A stretch of 64,000 nucleotides of DNA from Pseudomonadota bacterium. Lineage in GTDB: Bacteria > Pseudomonadota > Alphaproteobacteria > UBA9655. Positions within the stretch are counted from its first letter, which is position 1. Every line of letters starts with the position of its first letter. The notes beneath the pieces are model-generated. The model had not been told where the DNA came from. It did no database searches and saw nothing but the letters and a program-made list of their open reading frames with translations. The stretch covers positions 1 to 64,000 of the forward strand of contig JAFECQ010000003.1 of NCBI GenBank assembly GCA_018242065.1. Reading direction: 5' to 3'. Positions 37,832-46,325 of this stretch are shown here, piece by piece. The translations under genes were made by a program, and so were the position numbers.

Positions 37832-38374
37832 ATGAAGTTTTCTACTTTTAATTTATTTTATTTGTCGTTGTTTGCATCTTTGATCACCTCACCTGCTTTT
37901 TGCATGGAAGAGACTACAGGACAGTTTCCATCTCATGCACCCCTCGCACAACCAGAAAAATCAGATTTAGATAGGTCATCAGCTCTTACGGTAGTTACAC
38001 TTCCATCTGTTCAGATACTTGTATCGGAAAGCGACTTAAAAGAATTTTCTAAGGGCAGTGGGCTCTGGGGTGCTGACCTTCACATGCCAGTTGATCAAAC
38101 TCTGCAGTTAGGTTTAACGCGAGCTTTGGAGGCCAGTAAGCAGAGTATCCTTCAAGGTTTGATACCAGAAGAAGAAATTATAAAAGTTACACTGACGGTT
38201 TCCAATTTTACGTTTGGCTCGGGTTTTCACTCTACTTTTCCAATGATTTCTACCTATGCTAATAGAAAGATATTAGATCAATCCCCAACAGAATTAGGTA
38301 TAACGCCATCAGAAGCGCAAAAAGCCAGCATCAGATCTTTAAGTGTAAAAATTAAACGTATTGATTCTAAATAA
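37832..38374 (+). CDS. Secreted protein of unknown function
   Basis: A 180-residue protein with a signal peptide (core LFYLSLFASLITS, then PAFCMEE). The mature part has a Pro/Ser-rich stretch and then a mixed alpha/beta domain (VQILVSESDLKEFSKGSGLW, IIKVTLTVSNFTFGSGFHS). The C-MEE cut resembles the AMEE and GMD cuts of two other secreted proteins in this window. A near-perfect -35 lies upstream and a strong hairpin follows the stop. No family recognised. Confidence 0.68.
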   Translation: MKFSTFNLFYLSLFASLITSPAFCMEETTGQFPSHAPLAQPEKSDLDRSSALTVVTLPSVQILVSESDLKEFSKGSGLWGADLHMPVDQTLQLGLTRALEASKQSILQGLIPEEEIIKVTLTVSNFTFGSGFHSTFPMISTYANRKILDQSPTELGITPSEAQKASIRSLSVKIKRIDSK

Positions 38375-38412
38375 AACAAGTTCAGATAGTGCTAAGAAGT
38401 TAACTATGTAGA

Positions 38413-38449
38413 AAAGAGTGGGTAACTGTTTTAAGGTTACCCACTCTTT
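38413..38449. terminator. Strong intrinsic terminator
   Basis: A 14-bp perfect stem, AAAGAGTGGGTAAC with GTTACCCACTCTTT, encloses a 9-nt loop. It is A-rich on one side and T-rich on the other, so it can work in both directions. It ends the 37832 gene and isolates rpmI. Confidence 0.8.
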
Positions 38450-38622
38450 GTATATAACCGTAGCGTTTGGTATCTGATTGTCTTATAAGAACAACACCGT
38501 TTTATCTTGCGCATCAACAAATTAGTTGATATAGGTTTTATGTTTCTAGCAAGGCAAGGGGAAGACCCGGGCATGCCGATCTAGATTTTATCCACACCTA
38601 TTCAAGTAAAGAGAGTGAGAAA

Positions 38623-38823
38623 ATGCCCAAGTTAAAGACGAAAAGTAGCGTTAAGAAACGCTTTCGCCTTACGGCGACCGGAAAAGTCATCATGGCTCAA
38701 GCAGGCAAACGACATGGAATGCGTAAACGTTCACCCGAAATGCGGAGAACGGCGCGTGGCACCACAATCATGAGAGAATGTGATGCTAAAATTGTTCGTC
38801 GTTTTATGCCCTATGGAATATAG
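38623..38823 (+). CDS. rpmI: 50S ribosomal protein L35
   Basis: A 66-residue basic protein with the L35 core [20 protein letters not shown] and the end RRFMPYGI. It binds the 50S subunit and is paired with rplT 12 nt later. The usual infC is not upstream; the leader of about 170 nt has small hairpins and a single DnaA-box-like word at 38588-38596. Confidence 0.97.
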   Translation: MPKLKTKSSVKKRFRLTATGKVIMAQAGKRHGMRKRSPEMRRTARGTTIMRECDAKIVRRFMPYGI

Positions 38824-38835
38824 GAGGATTGAGAG

Positions 38836-39195
38836 ATGGCACATGTAAAACGTGGTACAACAGCACACGCCCGACACAAGAAAGTTTTAAAGCTTGCAAA
38901 AGGATACCGTGGGCGCTCCAAAAGTTGTTATCGTATCGCCCTTCAGCGCGTCGAAAAAGCCTTACAATATGCGTATCGCGATCGCCGAAATAAAAAGCGT
39001 GATTTTCGGGCTCTTTGGATTCAGCGCATTAATGCTGGGACGCGTGCGTATGGTTTAACCTATTCACGCTTTGTGAACGGCCTTACAAAAGCTGGTGTTG
39101 AAATTGATCGGAAAGTTTTAGCGGACCTTGCTGTTCATGAACCAGCAGCTTTTAAAGCGATTGTGGATCAAGCTCAAAAGGCATTAGCAGTTTAA
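38836..39195 (+). CDS. rplT: 50S ribosomal protein L20
   Basis: A 119-residue basic protein with the L20 signature [20 protein letters not shown] and the block [20 protein letters not shown]. It binds 23S rRNA early in 50S assembly. It lies 12 nt after rpmI with its own AGGAGG-like site. The long CCCGGG repeat at 39217 starts 21 nt after the stop and may end the transcript. Confidence 0.97.
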   Translation: MAHVKRGTTAHARHKKVLKLAKGYRGRSKSCYRIALQRVEKALQYAYRDRRNKKRDFRALWIQRINAGTRAYGLTYSRFVNGLTKAGVEIDRKVLADLAVHEPAAFKAIVDQAQKALAV

Positions 39196-39216
39196 GATCA
39201 GCATCTTAAAATCATA

Positions 39217-39380
39217 GGTCCCGGGTACTAAGAAACTCATATGCTCATTTTATTCGCATTGAGTTTCTAAATCCCGGGATGACGCGGTTGTATGTGTTTG
39301 TTTTCCTTAAAGATTCATCATCCCGGGAGCTAGGAAATCTTGCTCTTTTGAGAGCTTAGATTGTCTTGCTACCCGGGACC
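39217..39380 (+). repeat. Long dispersed repeat with CCCGGG modules (copy 2)
   Basis: About 164 bp that is the inverted counterpart of 10967-11123. The left hairpin half (GAAACTCATATGCTCA with TCGCATTGAGTTTC) and the right half (GCTAGGAAATCTTGCTC with AGAGCTTAGATTGTC) are separated by TCCCGGGATGACGCGGTTG. It lies between convergent rplT and a lipoprotein gene. Confidence 0.88.
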
Positions 39381-39401
39381 TAGATCCAAGTCTCACATAA
39401 A

Positions 39402-39977
39402 TTAAGAAATATATTGGCTGAGATAGCCTTTTACATTGCGGTCTAACTCTTCATCCAAATTATTCATGATCTTTTCCATCATGACGATCCAGACCTTACG
39501 ACGTTGTCCCAACGTAAAGTTTTCTGCAATGGAACGCGAGCCGCGAGCACGAGCGTAAGCGAATCCTTTTGCATTGCCCGCATCGTCAAATATTTCTATT
39601 TTGACTGACATCTTGGCATCATATTGTTCTGACTGATCAACTGTGAACATGCCTCTGAAACCACCTGTTCCTTTTAAAGGTGTTTCAACGACAGAAGCTT
39701 CCTCAATGGTTACAACTGCAGATCCTGTTTTTCCGACAGGTAAAAGACGATCCTGTACCCATTGTTGAATCATAGCAACGGGTGGGACTGGAAATTCATT
39801 TTCCACATGAGGAGGTGTTGACGTTGATTGGTACTTCTTGACAACTTCCACCCGAGCAACATTAAGGCGGATGGGTTTGTTCGAAAGATAAGCAAGTCCT
39901 ACAGGTTCAGGCATTTGAGCTGTGGGTGAACACGCAGCGACTAAAATAGTCAGGCATAAAAGTGAAAAAAAACGCAT
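39402..39977 (-). CDS. Conserved lipoprotein of alphaproteobacteria
   Basis: A 191-residue protein with a signal peptide and lipobox LVAAC, so it should be an acylated envelope protein. The mature part has two mixed alpha/beta blocks (VAMIQQWVQDRLLPVG, YDAKMSVKIEIFDDAGN) and the end RRKVWIVMMEKIMNNLDEEL. It is similar in layout to a widespread alphaproteobacterial lipoprotein of unknown function. It is 12 nt downstream of hslO on the same strand, so likely in one operon. Confidence 0.75.
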   Translation of the reverse strand: MRFFSLLCLTILVAACSPTAQMPEPVGLAYLSNKPIRLNVARVEVVKKYQSTSTPPHVENEFPVPPVAMIQQWVQDRLLPVGKTGSAVVTIEEASVVETPLKGTGGFRGMFTVDQSEQYDAKMSVKIEIFDDAGNAKGFAYARARGSRSIAENFTLGQRRKVWIVMMEKIMNNLDEELDRNVKGYLSQYIS

Positions 39978-39989
39978 AATCCTATCTCC

Positions 39990-40856
39990 TTAATGGACTG
40001 TCATAAGATCTTTTCGATCAAATGTATAGTGATGATTACAAAATTCACAGGTCATTTTCAACTGTCCGTTTTCCAGTAAACTCTCAATTTCTGTAGGTGA
40101 AAGTGTGTCTAGAAAAACACGAATGCGTTCTTTTGAGCAACGACATTGCGCTTTAAGATGAAGAGGCTCAAAAATAGTTACTCCAGCTTCATGGAAAAGA
40201 TTGGTTAAAAGTGTTTTATACGGAATTGAAAAATCTAAGAATTCTTGAGAAGAAAGCGTGTTTAAAAGTGCCTCTGCATGGCTCCATGCTTCCTCATCCA
40301 CCCTTTTAGAAGGCATTTCTTGAAGAAGAAGAACGCCACTTTTCCAGATATCCTCATGGGTCCTTTCTGAGAAAATACAAATGCGACTTTCGAGTTGCTC
40401 AGATTGATCAAAATAATGTTCAATAGAACTTGCTAGGGATTCGTGATTTAAGGTGACGATCCCCTGGTACCGGTCACCTTTTGTTACTTGATCAACTGTA
40501 AAAGCTAAATATCCTTGACCGAAAAGCTCTGCAAACGAGATGTTTTGTTTGATTTCATTCGATTTAAGCTGGGTGTAGCCGCGCATGTGACCTTGATTGG
40601 TAACGTCTAAAACAGCTAGCTTTATGGGACCATCGGATTTGGTTTGAAGAGTGAAAATACCTTCATATTTTAAGAGTCCGGCAAGGGTGGCTCCAGTAGC
40701 TAAAAGTTCAGCCAAAATTTTTGCAACTGCATAAGGATAGTCATGTTGTCCAATAATCGTAGTGCTGACGTTTTGTAGACGAACCAAACGTCCTCTCAAC
40801 GAAAGATGGGGGAGCAAGAATGGGACTGAAAGATCTGTAGCTTGAGAGTAAGGCAT
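39990..40856 (-). CDS. hslO: Redox-regulated chaperone Hsp33
   Basis: A 288-residue chaperone that turns on when oxidised. The C-terminal zinc switch is CRCSKERI, about 27 residues later CEFC; the four cysteines match the CxC/CxxC module. The N-terminal part has YPYAVAKILAELLATGATLA, a conserved Hsp33 core. The start is at the ATG in front of PYSQATDLSVPFLL. It is followed by the lipoprotein gene. Confidence 0.93.
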   Translation of the reverse strand: MPYSQATDLSVPFLLPHLSLRGRLVRLQNVSTTIIGQHDYPYAVAKILAELLATGATLAGLLKYEGIFTLQTKSDGPIKLAVLDVTNQGHMRGYTQLKSNEIKQNISFAELFGQGYLAFTVDQVTKGDRYQGIVTLNHESLASSIEHYFDQSEQLESRICIFSERTHEDIWKSGVLLLQEMPSKRVDEEAWSHAEALLNTLSSQEFLDFSIPYKTLLTNLFHEAGVTIFEPLHLKAQCRCSKERIRVFLDTLSPTEIESLLENGQLKMTCEFCNHHYTFDRKDLMTVH

Positions 40857-41018
40857 TGATTAACTAAAGTTTCCATTTTCTTCTTAAATGTGATATAGTA
40901 AAAGATAAGGATAGAGACGTCAAATAAATAAAGCGGCCATATTCTTTATGCTTTTTTAATAAATTGTGATTTTTATAAATAGTACAGATGTTTTTAAATT
41001 AAGATGCAGGGTAAAGTA

Positions 41019-41183
41019 ATGTTACTTATAGAAAATTTTATAAAGCAAGACCAAGGTGTTACAGCGATAGAATATGTTTTAATTGCAATTTTGATTGGAC
41101 TTGCCATTCTTGTGGGAGCCGCACTTATTGGTACAAGTCTAAATAATGAATTTACTGCGATTTCAACGCATTTGCATACATAA
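41019..41183 (+). CDS. Flp/Fap-type pilin, paralog 1
   Basis: A 54-residue class IVb prepilin. The short basic leader LLIENFIKQDQG is followed by VTAIEYVLIAILIGLAILVGA, the pilin core with Glu5 counted from the G/V cut. TadV-type prepilin peptidases cut after the Gly. AGGG precedes the ATG; another in-frame ATG lies at 41004. It is more diverged than the next two copies. It should build Tad-type pili for adhesion, but no tad assembly genes lie nearby. Confidence 0.88.
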   Translation: MLLIENFIKQDQGVTAIEYVLIAILIGLAILVGAALIGTSLNNEFTAISTHLHT

Positions 41184-41299
41184 GTGATGTCATAACTAAT
41201 TTTACGACACTCAAAATATTAATATTTTTTTAAATTATATTGTTTGATAATATAAAATAAAAATAAATAGTTATTAATTTATATTCGGAGGAAGAAACA

Positions 41300-41464
41300 A
41301 TGACATTTTTAACAAACTTTATGAAGCAAGACGAGGGTGTGACTGCGATAGAATACGGTTTGATTGCCGCTTTAATTGCTGTTGCAATTATCGTAGGAGC
41401 CGGGCTTGTGGGTACAAGCTTGAATACTATGTTCACGACAATTGCAGATAAGTTACACACATAA
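41300..41464 (+). CDS. Flp/Fap-type pilin, paralog 2
   Basis: A 54-residue prepilin with leader TFLTNFMKQDEG and core VTAIEYGLIAALIAVAIIVGA. It differs from paralog 3 only near the end (TIADKLHT versus TIAGKLHT) and in silent positions, so the two are a recent duplication. The upstream regions also match in part. GGAGGA precedes the ATG. Confidence 0.92.
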   Translation: MTFLTNFMKQDEGVTAIEYGLIAALIAVAIIVGAGLVGTSLNTMFTTIADKLHT

Positions 41465-41805
41465 GCAAGAGCTGTTATCATAGGGAGTGTATGAGAAAAG
41501 GGGAGAGAAAATCAACCTTTTGAGAATAGTTATGAATCAGCGTTTTTCATCCTTGTTCATGTTATGAGGTACCCTATAAACCCTATAAAAGTTAGTTTAA
41601 AAGCTTGCCGTGTAAGGGCATCCCATTGATAAAATTAAATTTCCTTTTTGTCGTGGATATGTCATAATAAAAAAGTAGAATGAATAATATATAAAATTAT
41701 ATAAAAAAACTTAAAAATCATTAACAGTTTATTAACCAATATTGGTTCATAATTATAGATATAAAATAAAACTAAATATTGTTAATTTATATACAGGAGG
41801 AAACG
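41465..41805. other. Intergenic region between pilins 2 and 3
   Basis: About 340 bases. The last 70 bases before the ATG resemble those before pilin 2, in line with duplication of promoter plus gene. A direct repeat of CCCTATAAA occurs at 41571-41588. No reading frame or RNA gene is apparent. Confidence 0.5.
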
Positions 41806-41970
41806 ATGACATTTTTAACAAACTTTATGAAGCAAGACGAGGGTGTGACCGCAATTGAATACGGTTTGATTGCTGCTTTGATTGCTGTTGCAATTATCGT
41901 AGGGGCTGGGCTTGTTGGTACAAGCTTAAACACCATGTTCACGACAATTGCAGGTAAGTTGCATACCTAA
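41806..41970 (+). CDS. Flp/Fap-type pilin, paralog 3
   Basis: A 54-residue prepilin almost identical to paralog 2. The start is set at 41806 because AGGAGG lies 4-5 nt upstream; an in-frame upstream start would add nine residues in front of the leader without a family parallel. A terminator (42005-42030) follows. Three pilin genes in a row imply dose or subunit variation in one Flp fibre. Confidence 0.93.
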   Translation: MTFLTNFMKQDEGVTAIEYGLIAALIAVAIIVGAGLVGTSLNTMFTTIAGKLHT

Positions 41971-42004
41971 GCGAAAGCTTTTCTCGTAAAGAGTGCATCA
42001 GAGG

Positions 42005-42030
42005 AAGGGCGAGAGAATCGCCCTTTCTAC
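42005..42030 (+). terminator. Terminator after the pilin genes
   Basis: Stem AAGGGCGA with TCGCCCTT around a 5-nt loop, followed by TCTACTTTT. It closes the transcript of pilin 3. Confidence 0.75.
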
Positions 42031-42137
42031 TTTTATTTACAGATGAGAGCTATTCATCTTTGTAAGTAGTGTTGATTTTTCTTAAAAAGAGAGTCATTCG
42101 TGTGATCATTTCTCTAAGATGATACTGGGAGAGAGAT

Positions 42138-43073
42138 TTGACTTATACACAAATCCAATGGGGGATCCTACTCTTCGCTGTGCTCATCGTAGGGGTATGG
42201 ATTCATTCTTCTTCGTTCGTCATTATATATGATAAAAAAATTCTTTACTTTTCAGGATTTCTATCGGCTTTTCTTCTTTTACTCTACATTTTTTATATCA
42301 AGTTTCGACCTATTCCTGAAATTGTAATTCTTCTGCAATCTCTCTTTGTGCTTCAATTTTATACACCACTTATGGTGATCTTAAGTTATTTAGCATGTAC
42401 AGCAAATTATCCGTTTATCGATTCAACACTAGCTTCCTTTGAGAATTACTTAGGATTTAACTCTTCTATACTTGTGCTTTGGTTTCGAGGTCATGAATTG
42501 TGGCAAACCATCTTTCACTGCATCTATCAAAGTTATTATTATCAAGAAATCGCGATTATAATTTACTTTACGTATCAAAGAAAAGCTCTGCACTTACAAA
42601 GGTTTTTAACACAGTTTATGATCGCTGCCTCTGTAACAAGTTTGATTAGTACTTTTCTCCCTGCAGAGGGGCCTTATGTCTGGTATGATTACACTCCAAG
42701 TCCTTCGCTTGCTAACTCATTAAGTCACTTGCTCGAACTTCGACAGCAGATTGTAAATATAATAAAAATAGACGGGGTTACCACATTCCCTTCATTTCAT
42801 ACCATTATGGCCCTTATCTATGCCTATTGCTTTCGTTTTGAAAGGAAACTCATCTTTATTCCTGTTCTAATTTTAAATTTGCTCATTGTTTTTTCTTGCT
42901 TGCCCATTGGCCAACACTACCTTGCTGATATTGTCGGAGCAATTCCAGTTTTCCTCGCGATAATTTACCTTGAGAAACTCATCTTTAAATGTGCAGCTTT
43001 TTCGCAAGCAAAAAATCAAGAAAAAATAAAAAAGCTTTCTGAGTCATCTTTTGGGGAATCATATAGACAATGA
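42138..43073 (+). CDS. PAP2-like multi-pass membrane phosphatase, paralog A
   Basis: A 311-residue protein with six or more membrane helices and the PAP2 core: FPSFHT for motif 2 and PIGQHYLADIVG for motif 3 (His and Asp of the phosphohistidine mechanism). The architecture resembles inositol-phosphorylceramide synthase/AUR1-like PAP2 proteins (EGPYVWYDYTPSP). It may act on lipid phosphates or transfer phospho-head groups; the substrate is unknown. The start codon is TTG behind GGGAGAGAG. It overlaps the next gene by 4 nt. Confidence 0.82.
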   Translation: MTYTQIQWGILLFAVLIVGVWIHSSSFVIIYDKKILYFSGFLSAFLLLLYIFYIKFRPIPEIVILLQSLFVLQFYTPLMVILSYLACTANYPFIDSTLASFENYLGFNSSILVLWFRGHELWQTIFHCIYQSYYYQEIAIIIYFTYQRKALHLQRFLTQFMIAASVTSLISTFLPAEGPYVWYDYTPSPSLANSLSHLLELRQQIVNIIKIDGVTTFPSFHTIMALIYAYCFRFERKLIFIPVLILNLLIVFSCLPIGQHYLADIVGAIPVFLAIIYLEKLIFKCAAFSQAKNQEKIKKLSESSFGESYRQ

Positions 43074-43975
43074 ATATGATGACTTCCATTTTAACTTACA
43101 CAAGGATTCAATGGGGAATAGTGTTTCTTATGCTTCTTGTTGAGTTTGTTTGGATAAAATTGTCTTCCTTTACGTTTGTATACGATCAAAACATTATTAT
43201 AGCCTATGTGATTTCATTTTCATTGATTTATTTGGTTTACGTTTGGTATCAACGTTTTCGGCCTGATCCTAAAATCCTTAATTTATTACAATCGACTTCT
43301 CTTTTCTTGGCTTTTTGTCCGCTGATGTTGGGCTTTTCCTATTTAGGAGCCATGGTAAATCAGCCTTTAATCGACGCTACTTTAGTATCCATAGATAGTC
43401 ACGTGGGGGTACACACCCCATCTGTTGTTTTTTGGTTTAGAAATCACAAGATTTTTTATTTATTGTTTGAAGCGATCTACAATACATACCTTTTACAGTT
43501 TCCTTTCATTATACTGTATTTTGGACTTAGCGATGAGAACGTTTCTTTACAAAGATATATTATGCAATTTATGATTGCGACGCCTCTAACAATTTTGATT
43601 AGTATTTTTTACCCTGCAACGGGTCCATATACGTGGTATCAATATACACCGAGTCCAGAATTGTTGAGTGCGCTTAAACATTTACTGGATCTTCGTCAAC
43701 ATATTTTAGATATTACTATTCCAGATGGAATTGTGACGATGCCTTCGTTTCATGCAACCATGGCATGCATAGATGCTTATGCATTTAGACGTCAGAGAAA
43801 AATTATTTTTATCCCCATTTTAATATTAAATATTTTAGTTGTTTTTTCATGTATTCCCATTGGTCAACACTATTTTGCGGACATTTTAGGAGGGATAGCC
43901 GTGTTCTTCGTAGTGATCGCGATCGAATCTTTTCTTTTCAACTACGTCAATAGAAAAGCGCCCTCTTCATTTTAA
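43070..43975 (+). CDS. PAP2-like multi-pass membrane phosphatase, paralog B
   Basis: A 301-residue paralog of the preceding gene with the same order of helices and motifs: MPSFHATMA and PIGQHYFADILGG, and GPYTWYQYTPSP in place of GPYVWYDYTPSP. The opening YTRIQWGIVF mirrors YTQIQWGILLF of paralog A. The pair arose by tandem duplication and is translationally coupled (ATGA), so the two may work together or on related substrates. Confidence 0.82.
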   Translation: MNMMTSILTYTRIQWGIVFLMLLVEFVWIKLSSFTFVYDQNIIIAYVISFSLIYLVYVWYQRFRPDPKILNLLQSTSLFLAFCPLMLGFSYLGAMVNQPLIDATLVSIDSHVGVHTPSVVFWFRNHKIFYLLFEAIYNTYLLQFPFIILYFGLSDENVSLQRYIMQFMIATPLTILISIFYPATGPYTWYQYTPSPELLSALKHLLDLRQHILDITIPDGIVTMPSFHATMACIDAYAFRRQRKIIFIPILILNILVVFSCIPIGQHYFADILGGIAVFFVVIAIESFLFNYVNRKAPSSF

Positions 43976-44202
43976 TTATTTCCAAAAGCTCTACCTCCGT
44001 AAATTCATCTTATCCTTTGCGTATTACCTAAAATTTTATCTTTTCCATGTTTTTAAAAAATTCTTTTTTATTAATGAGATATCCTTCGTTTTTAAAAAAA
44101 ACATAAAAGTTTACTAATTTTTAAGGAGATTCAGATTTAATTGGAATAGTAGAGAGCGAAATGTTTTCGCGATAAATAATTAATTAAGAAGGGAGTTTAA
44201 AA

Positions 44203-44700
44203 ATGGCTAGTACACAACACAAACTGGATCGTATTCGTCCTCCACGCGTTCAAATTACGTATGACGTGGAAATTGGAGGCGCTTTGCAAGCCTATGAACT
44301 TCCATTTGTAATGGGAATCTTAGCTGACCTGGCGGGAACACCTTCAACACCACTTCCTCCACTTAAGGAAAGAAAGTTTATCGATATTGATCGCGATAAT
44401 ATTAACGATGTGATGGCCTCATTAAACGCGCAACTTCCTTTGCGTGTTCCCAATGTATTGGGGGGAAGCGCGCCTGACTTAAATGTTCTTCTTTCCTTTA
44501 ATTCAATGGATGATTTCAATCCTGTCAACATTGTAGGCCAAGTTCCTTCGCTGACAGCTCTTTATAATAAGAGAGTTGCTTTGACCGATCTTTTATCAAA
44601 ATTAGATGGGAATGATGCTCTGGACGCTGAGTTAAGGAATATTGTGGATAATCCAGATGTTTTGGCTCAGTTGCAAAAAGAACTTGGGTTAAGCAAATAG
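44203..44700 (+). CDS. tssB: Type VI secretion sheath protein TssB
   Basis: A 165-residue small sheath subunit with RPPRVQITYDVEIGGA, the LPFVMGILADLAG strand, PLPPLKERKFIDIDRDN and LNVLLSFNSMDDFNP, all typical of the VipA/TssB family found in subtype i systems. It pairs with TssC to form the contractile sheath in the cytoplasm. An AGGGAG site lies before the ATG. It starts the four-gene cluster; a leader of about 230 bp has a small hairpin. Confidence 0.95.
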   Translation: MASTQHKLDRIRPPRVQITYDVEIGGALQAYELPFVMGILADLAGTPSTPLPPLKERKFIDIDRDNINDVMASLNAQLPLRVPNVLGGSAPDLNVLLSFNSMDDFNPVNIVGQVPSLTALYNKRVALTDLLSKLDGNDALDAELRNIVDNPDVLAQLQKELGLSK

Positions 44701-44728
44701 CGAAATTGAGAGATAAGGGAGTAAAATC

Positions 44729-46276
44729 ATGGCAGACGATATAAAAACACCACCAGCAAAAGCTGAGACAGTAAGTGCAGCAGCGCCAGCGAAAACCGGC
44801 GGAGGAGCTGGAGGCTCTGGTGGAAGTGGCGGCGGTAGCGGCAGTCTTGTGAATTCAATCATCCAAAATGGAAAACTGGCACGCGACCCATCACAGATCG
44901 CAAACGCACAACAAATGCTTACTGAGTTTGTGAATCAAGTGGCAGCTGCTCCTAAGGGAAGCGTTGGTGATGATGTTTATTCGTTCATTGTGAGTGCCAT
45001 CAGCCAAATAGATAGCACCATCTCTTCACAAATGGACCAGATTGTTCATGATCCTTCCTTTCAACAATTCGAAGGATCTTGGAGAGGGCTTGCAAAACTT
45101 GTGATGGCCACAGAAACGAGCGAGTCTTTGAAGCTCAAATTATGGGTGATTACAAAGCAAGAGCTTTTGGATGACTTAGAGAGAGCCGTTGAATTTGACC
45201 AAAGTCAGCTCTTTAAAAAGGTTTATGAAGAGCAATATGGCACCTATGGAGGAATTCCATTCTCTTGCCTTGTTGGAGACTATGAATTTGGGCGTGATCC
45301 ACAAGACGTGGAACTTGCAACACTTATTTCAAACGTAGCTGCTTGTGCTCATACACCATTCATCGCAGCAGCTAACCCTGGAATGTTTAACTTTGACTCA
45401 TTCACTGAAATGAGTGGTCCACGTGATCTTTCCAAGCTTTTTGATGGAACGGATGCGATTAAATGGAGAAGCTTTAGACAAACGGATGACTCACGTTACT
45501 TTACACTTACACTTCCTCATGTGTTGATGCGCATGCCCTATGGTCAAGCCACCAATCCAGTTGAAGGGTTTGATTACGAGGAATCTGTAGATGGAACAGA
45601 TAATTCTAACTTCTGTTGGGGAAGTTCGGCTTATGCAATGGCCCAAAATATTACGAATGCCTTTGCACTTTATAAGTGGACAGCCGCGATCCGTGGCGTA
45701 GAAGGTGGAGGACTTGTTTCTGATTTACCAGCCTTTACTTTCAAAACGTCGGATGGAGACTTGGCTGTAAAATGCCCAACAGAAACAGCAATCACGGATC
45801 GACGTGAGAAAGAACTGAGCGATCTTGGCTTTATGGCTTTGTGCTACTGTAAAGATACGGACTATGCTGCCTTTTTCAGCTCGCAAACAACCCAATTGCC
45901 AAAAGCATACGAAGATAACTTTGCAAATGCCAACTCACGGATTTCTGCAAGGCTTCCCTATATGCTGAACGCCTCTCGATTTGCTCACTATATCAAGGCG
46001 ATGATGAGAGATAAAATTGGCTCATTTATGTCACGACATGAGGTCTCACTTTTCCTCAATTCGTGGATTTCTCAATATGTTCTACTGTCTGATATAGCTC
46101 CAGAAACGGTTAAAGCATCCTTCCCTCTAAGAGAAGCACGCATAGACGTTTCGGATGTTCCAGGAAAACCAGGAAGTTATACAGCAGTTGTCTTCTTGAG
46201 ACCATTCTTCCAGCTCGAAGAACTGACCGCATCCTTACGTTTAGTTGCGACGTTGCCTCGTCCAGGTGCAGGTTGA
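44729..46276 (+). CDS. tssC: Type VI secretion sheath protein TssC, with glycine-rich N-terminal linker
   Basis: A 515-residue large sheath subunit with the VipB hallmarks FEGSWRGLAKLV, AVEFDQSQLFKKVYEEQYGT, GDYEFGRDPQDVEL, IAAANPGMF and KWRSFRQTDDSRY. Residues 24-39 are almost all Gly and Ser (GGGAGGSGGSGGGSGS), which is unusual for TssC. It assembles with TssB into a tube that contracts and drives the Hcp tube outwards. ClpV and the baseplate and membrane genes other than tssE are not in the window. Confidence 0.95.
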   Translation: MADDIKTPPAKAETVSAAAPAKTGGGAGGSGGSGGGSGSLVNSIIQNGKLARDPSQIANAQQMLTEFVNQVAAAPKGSVGDDVYSFIVSAISQIDSTISSQMDQIVHDPSFQQFEGSWRGLAKLVMATETSESLKLKLWVITKQELLDDLERAVEFDQSQLFKKVYEEQYGTYGGIPFSCLVGDYEFGRDPQDVELATLISNVAACAHTPFIAAANPGMFNFDSFTEMSGPRDLSKLFDGTDAIKWRSFRQTDDSRYFTLTLPHVLMRMPYGQATNPVEGFDYEESVDGTDNSNFCWGSSAYAMAQNITNAFALYKWTAAIRGVEGGGLVSDLPAFTFKTSDGDLAVKCPTETAITDRREKELSDLGFMALCYCKDTDYAAFFSSQTTQLPKAYEDNFANANSRISARLPYMLNASRFAHYIKAMMRDKIGSFMSRHEVSLFLNSWISQYVLLSDIAPETVKASFPLREARIDVSDVPGKPGSYTAVVFLRPFFQLEELTASLRLVATLPRPGAG

Positions 46277-46325
46277 AAGCTGGGAATTTAATGAACATAA
46301 AGAATAAAATGAAAGGAAAATTAAA

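Noticed and set aside
38588-38596. Perfect DnaA box TTATCCACA, possible origin
   Set aside because: Only one box, no AT-rich unwinding cluster, and no dnaA or dnaN nearby; recF-gyrB alone does not mark an origin.
39217-39380. Insertion sequence
   Set aside because: Too short, no transposase, no target-site duplication identified; it is a non-coding repeat.
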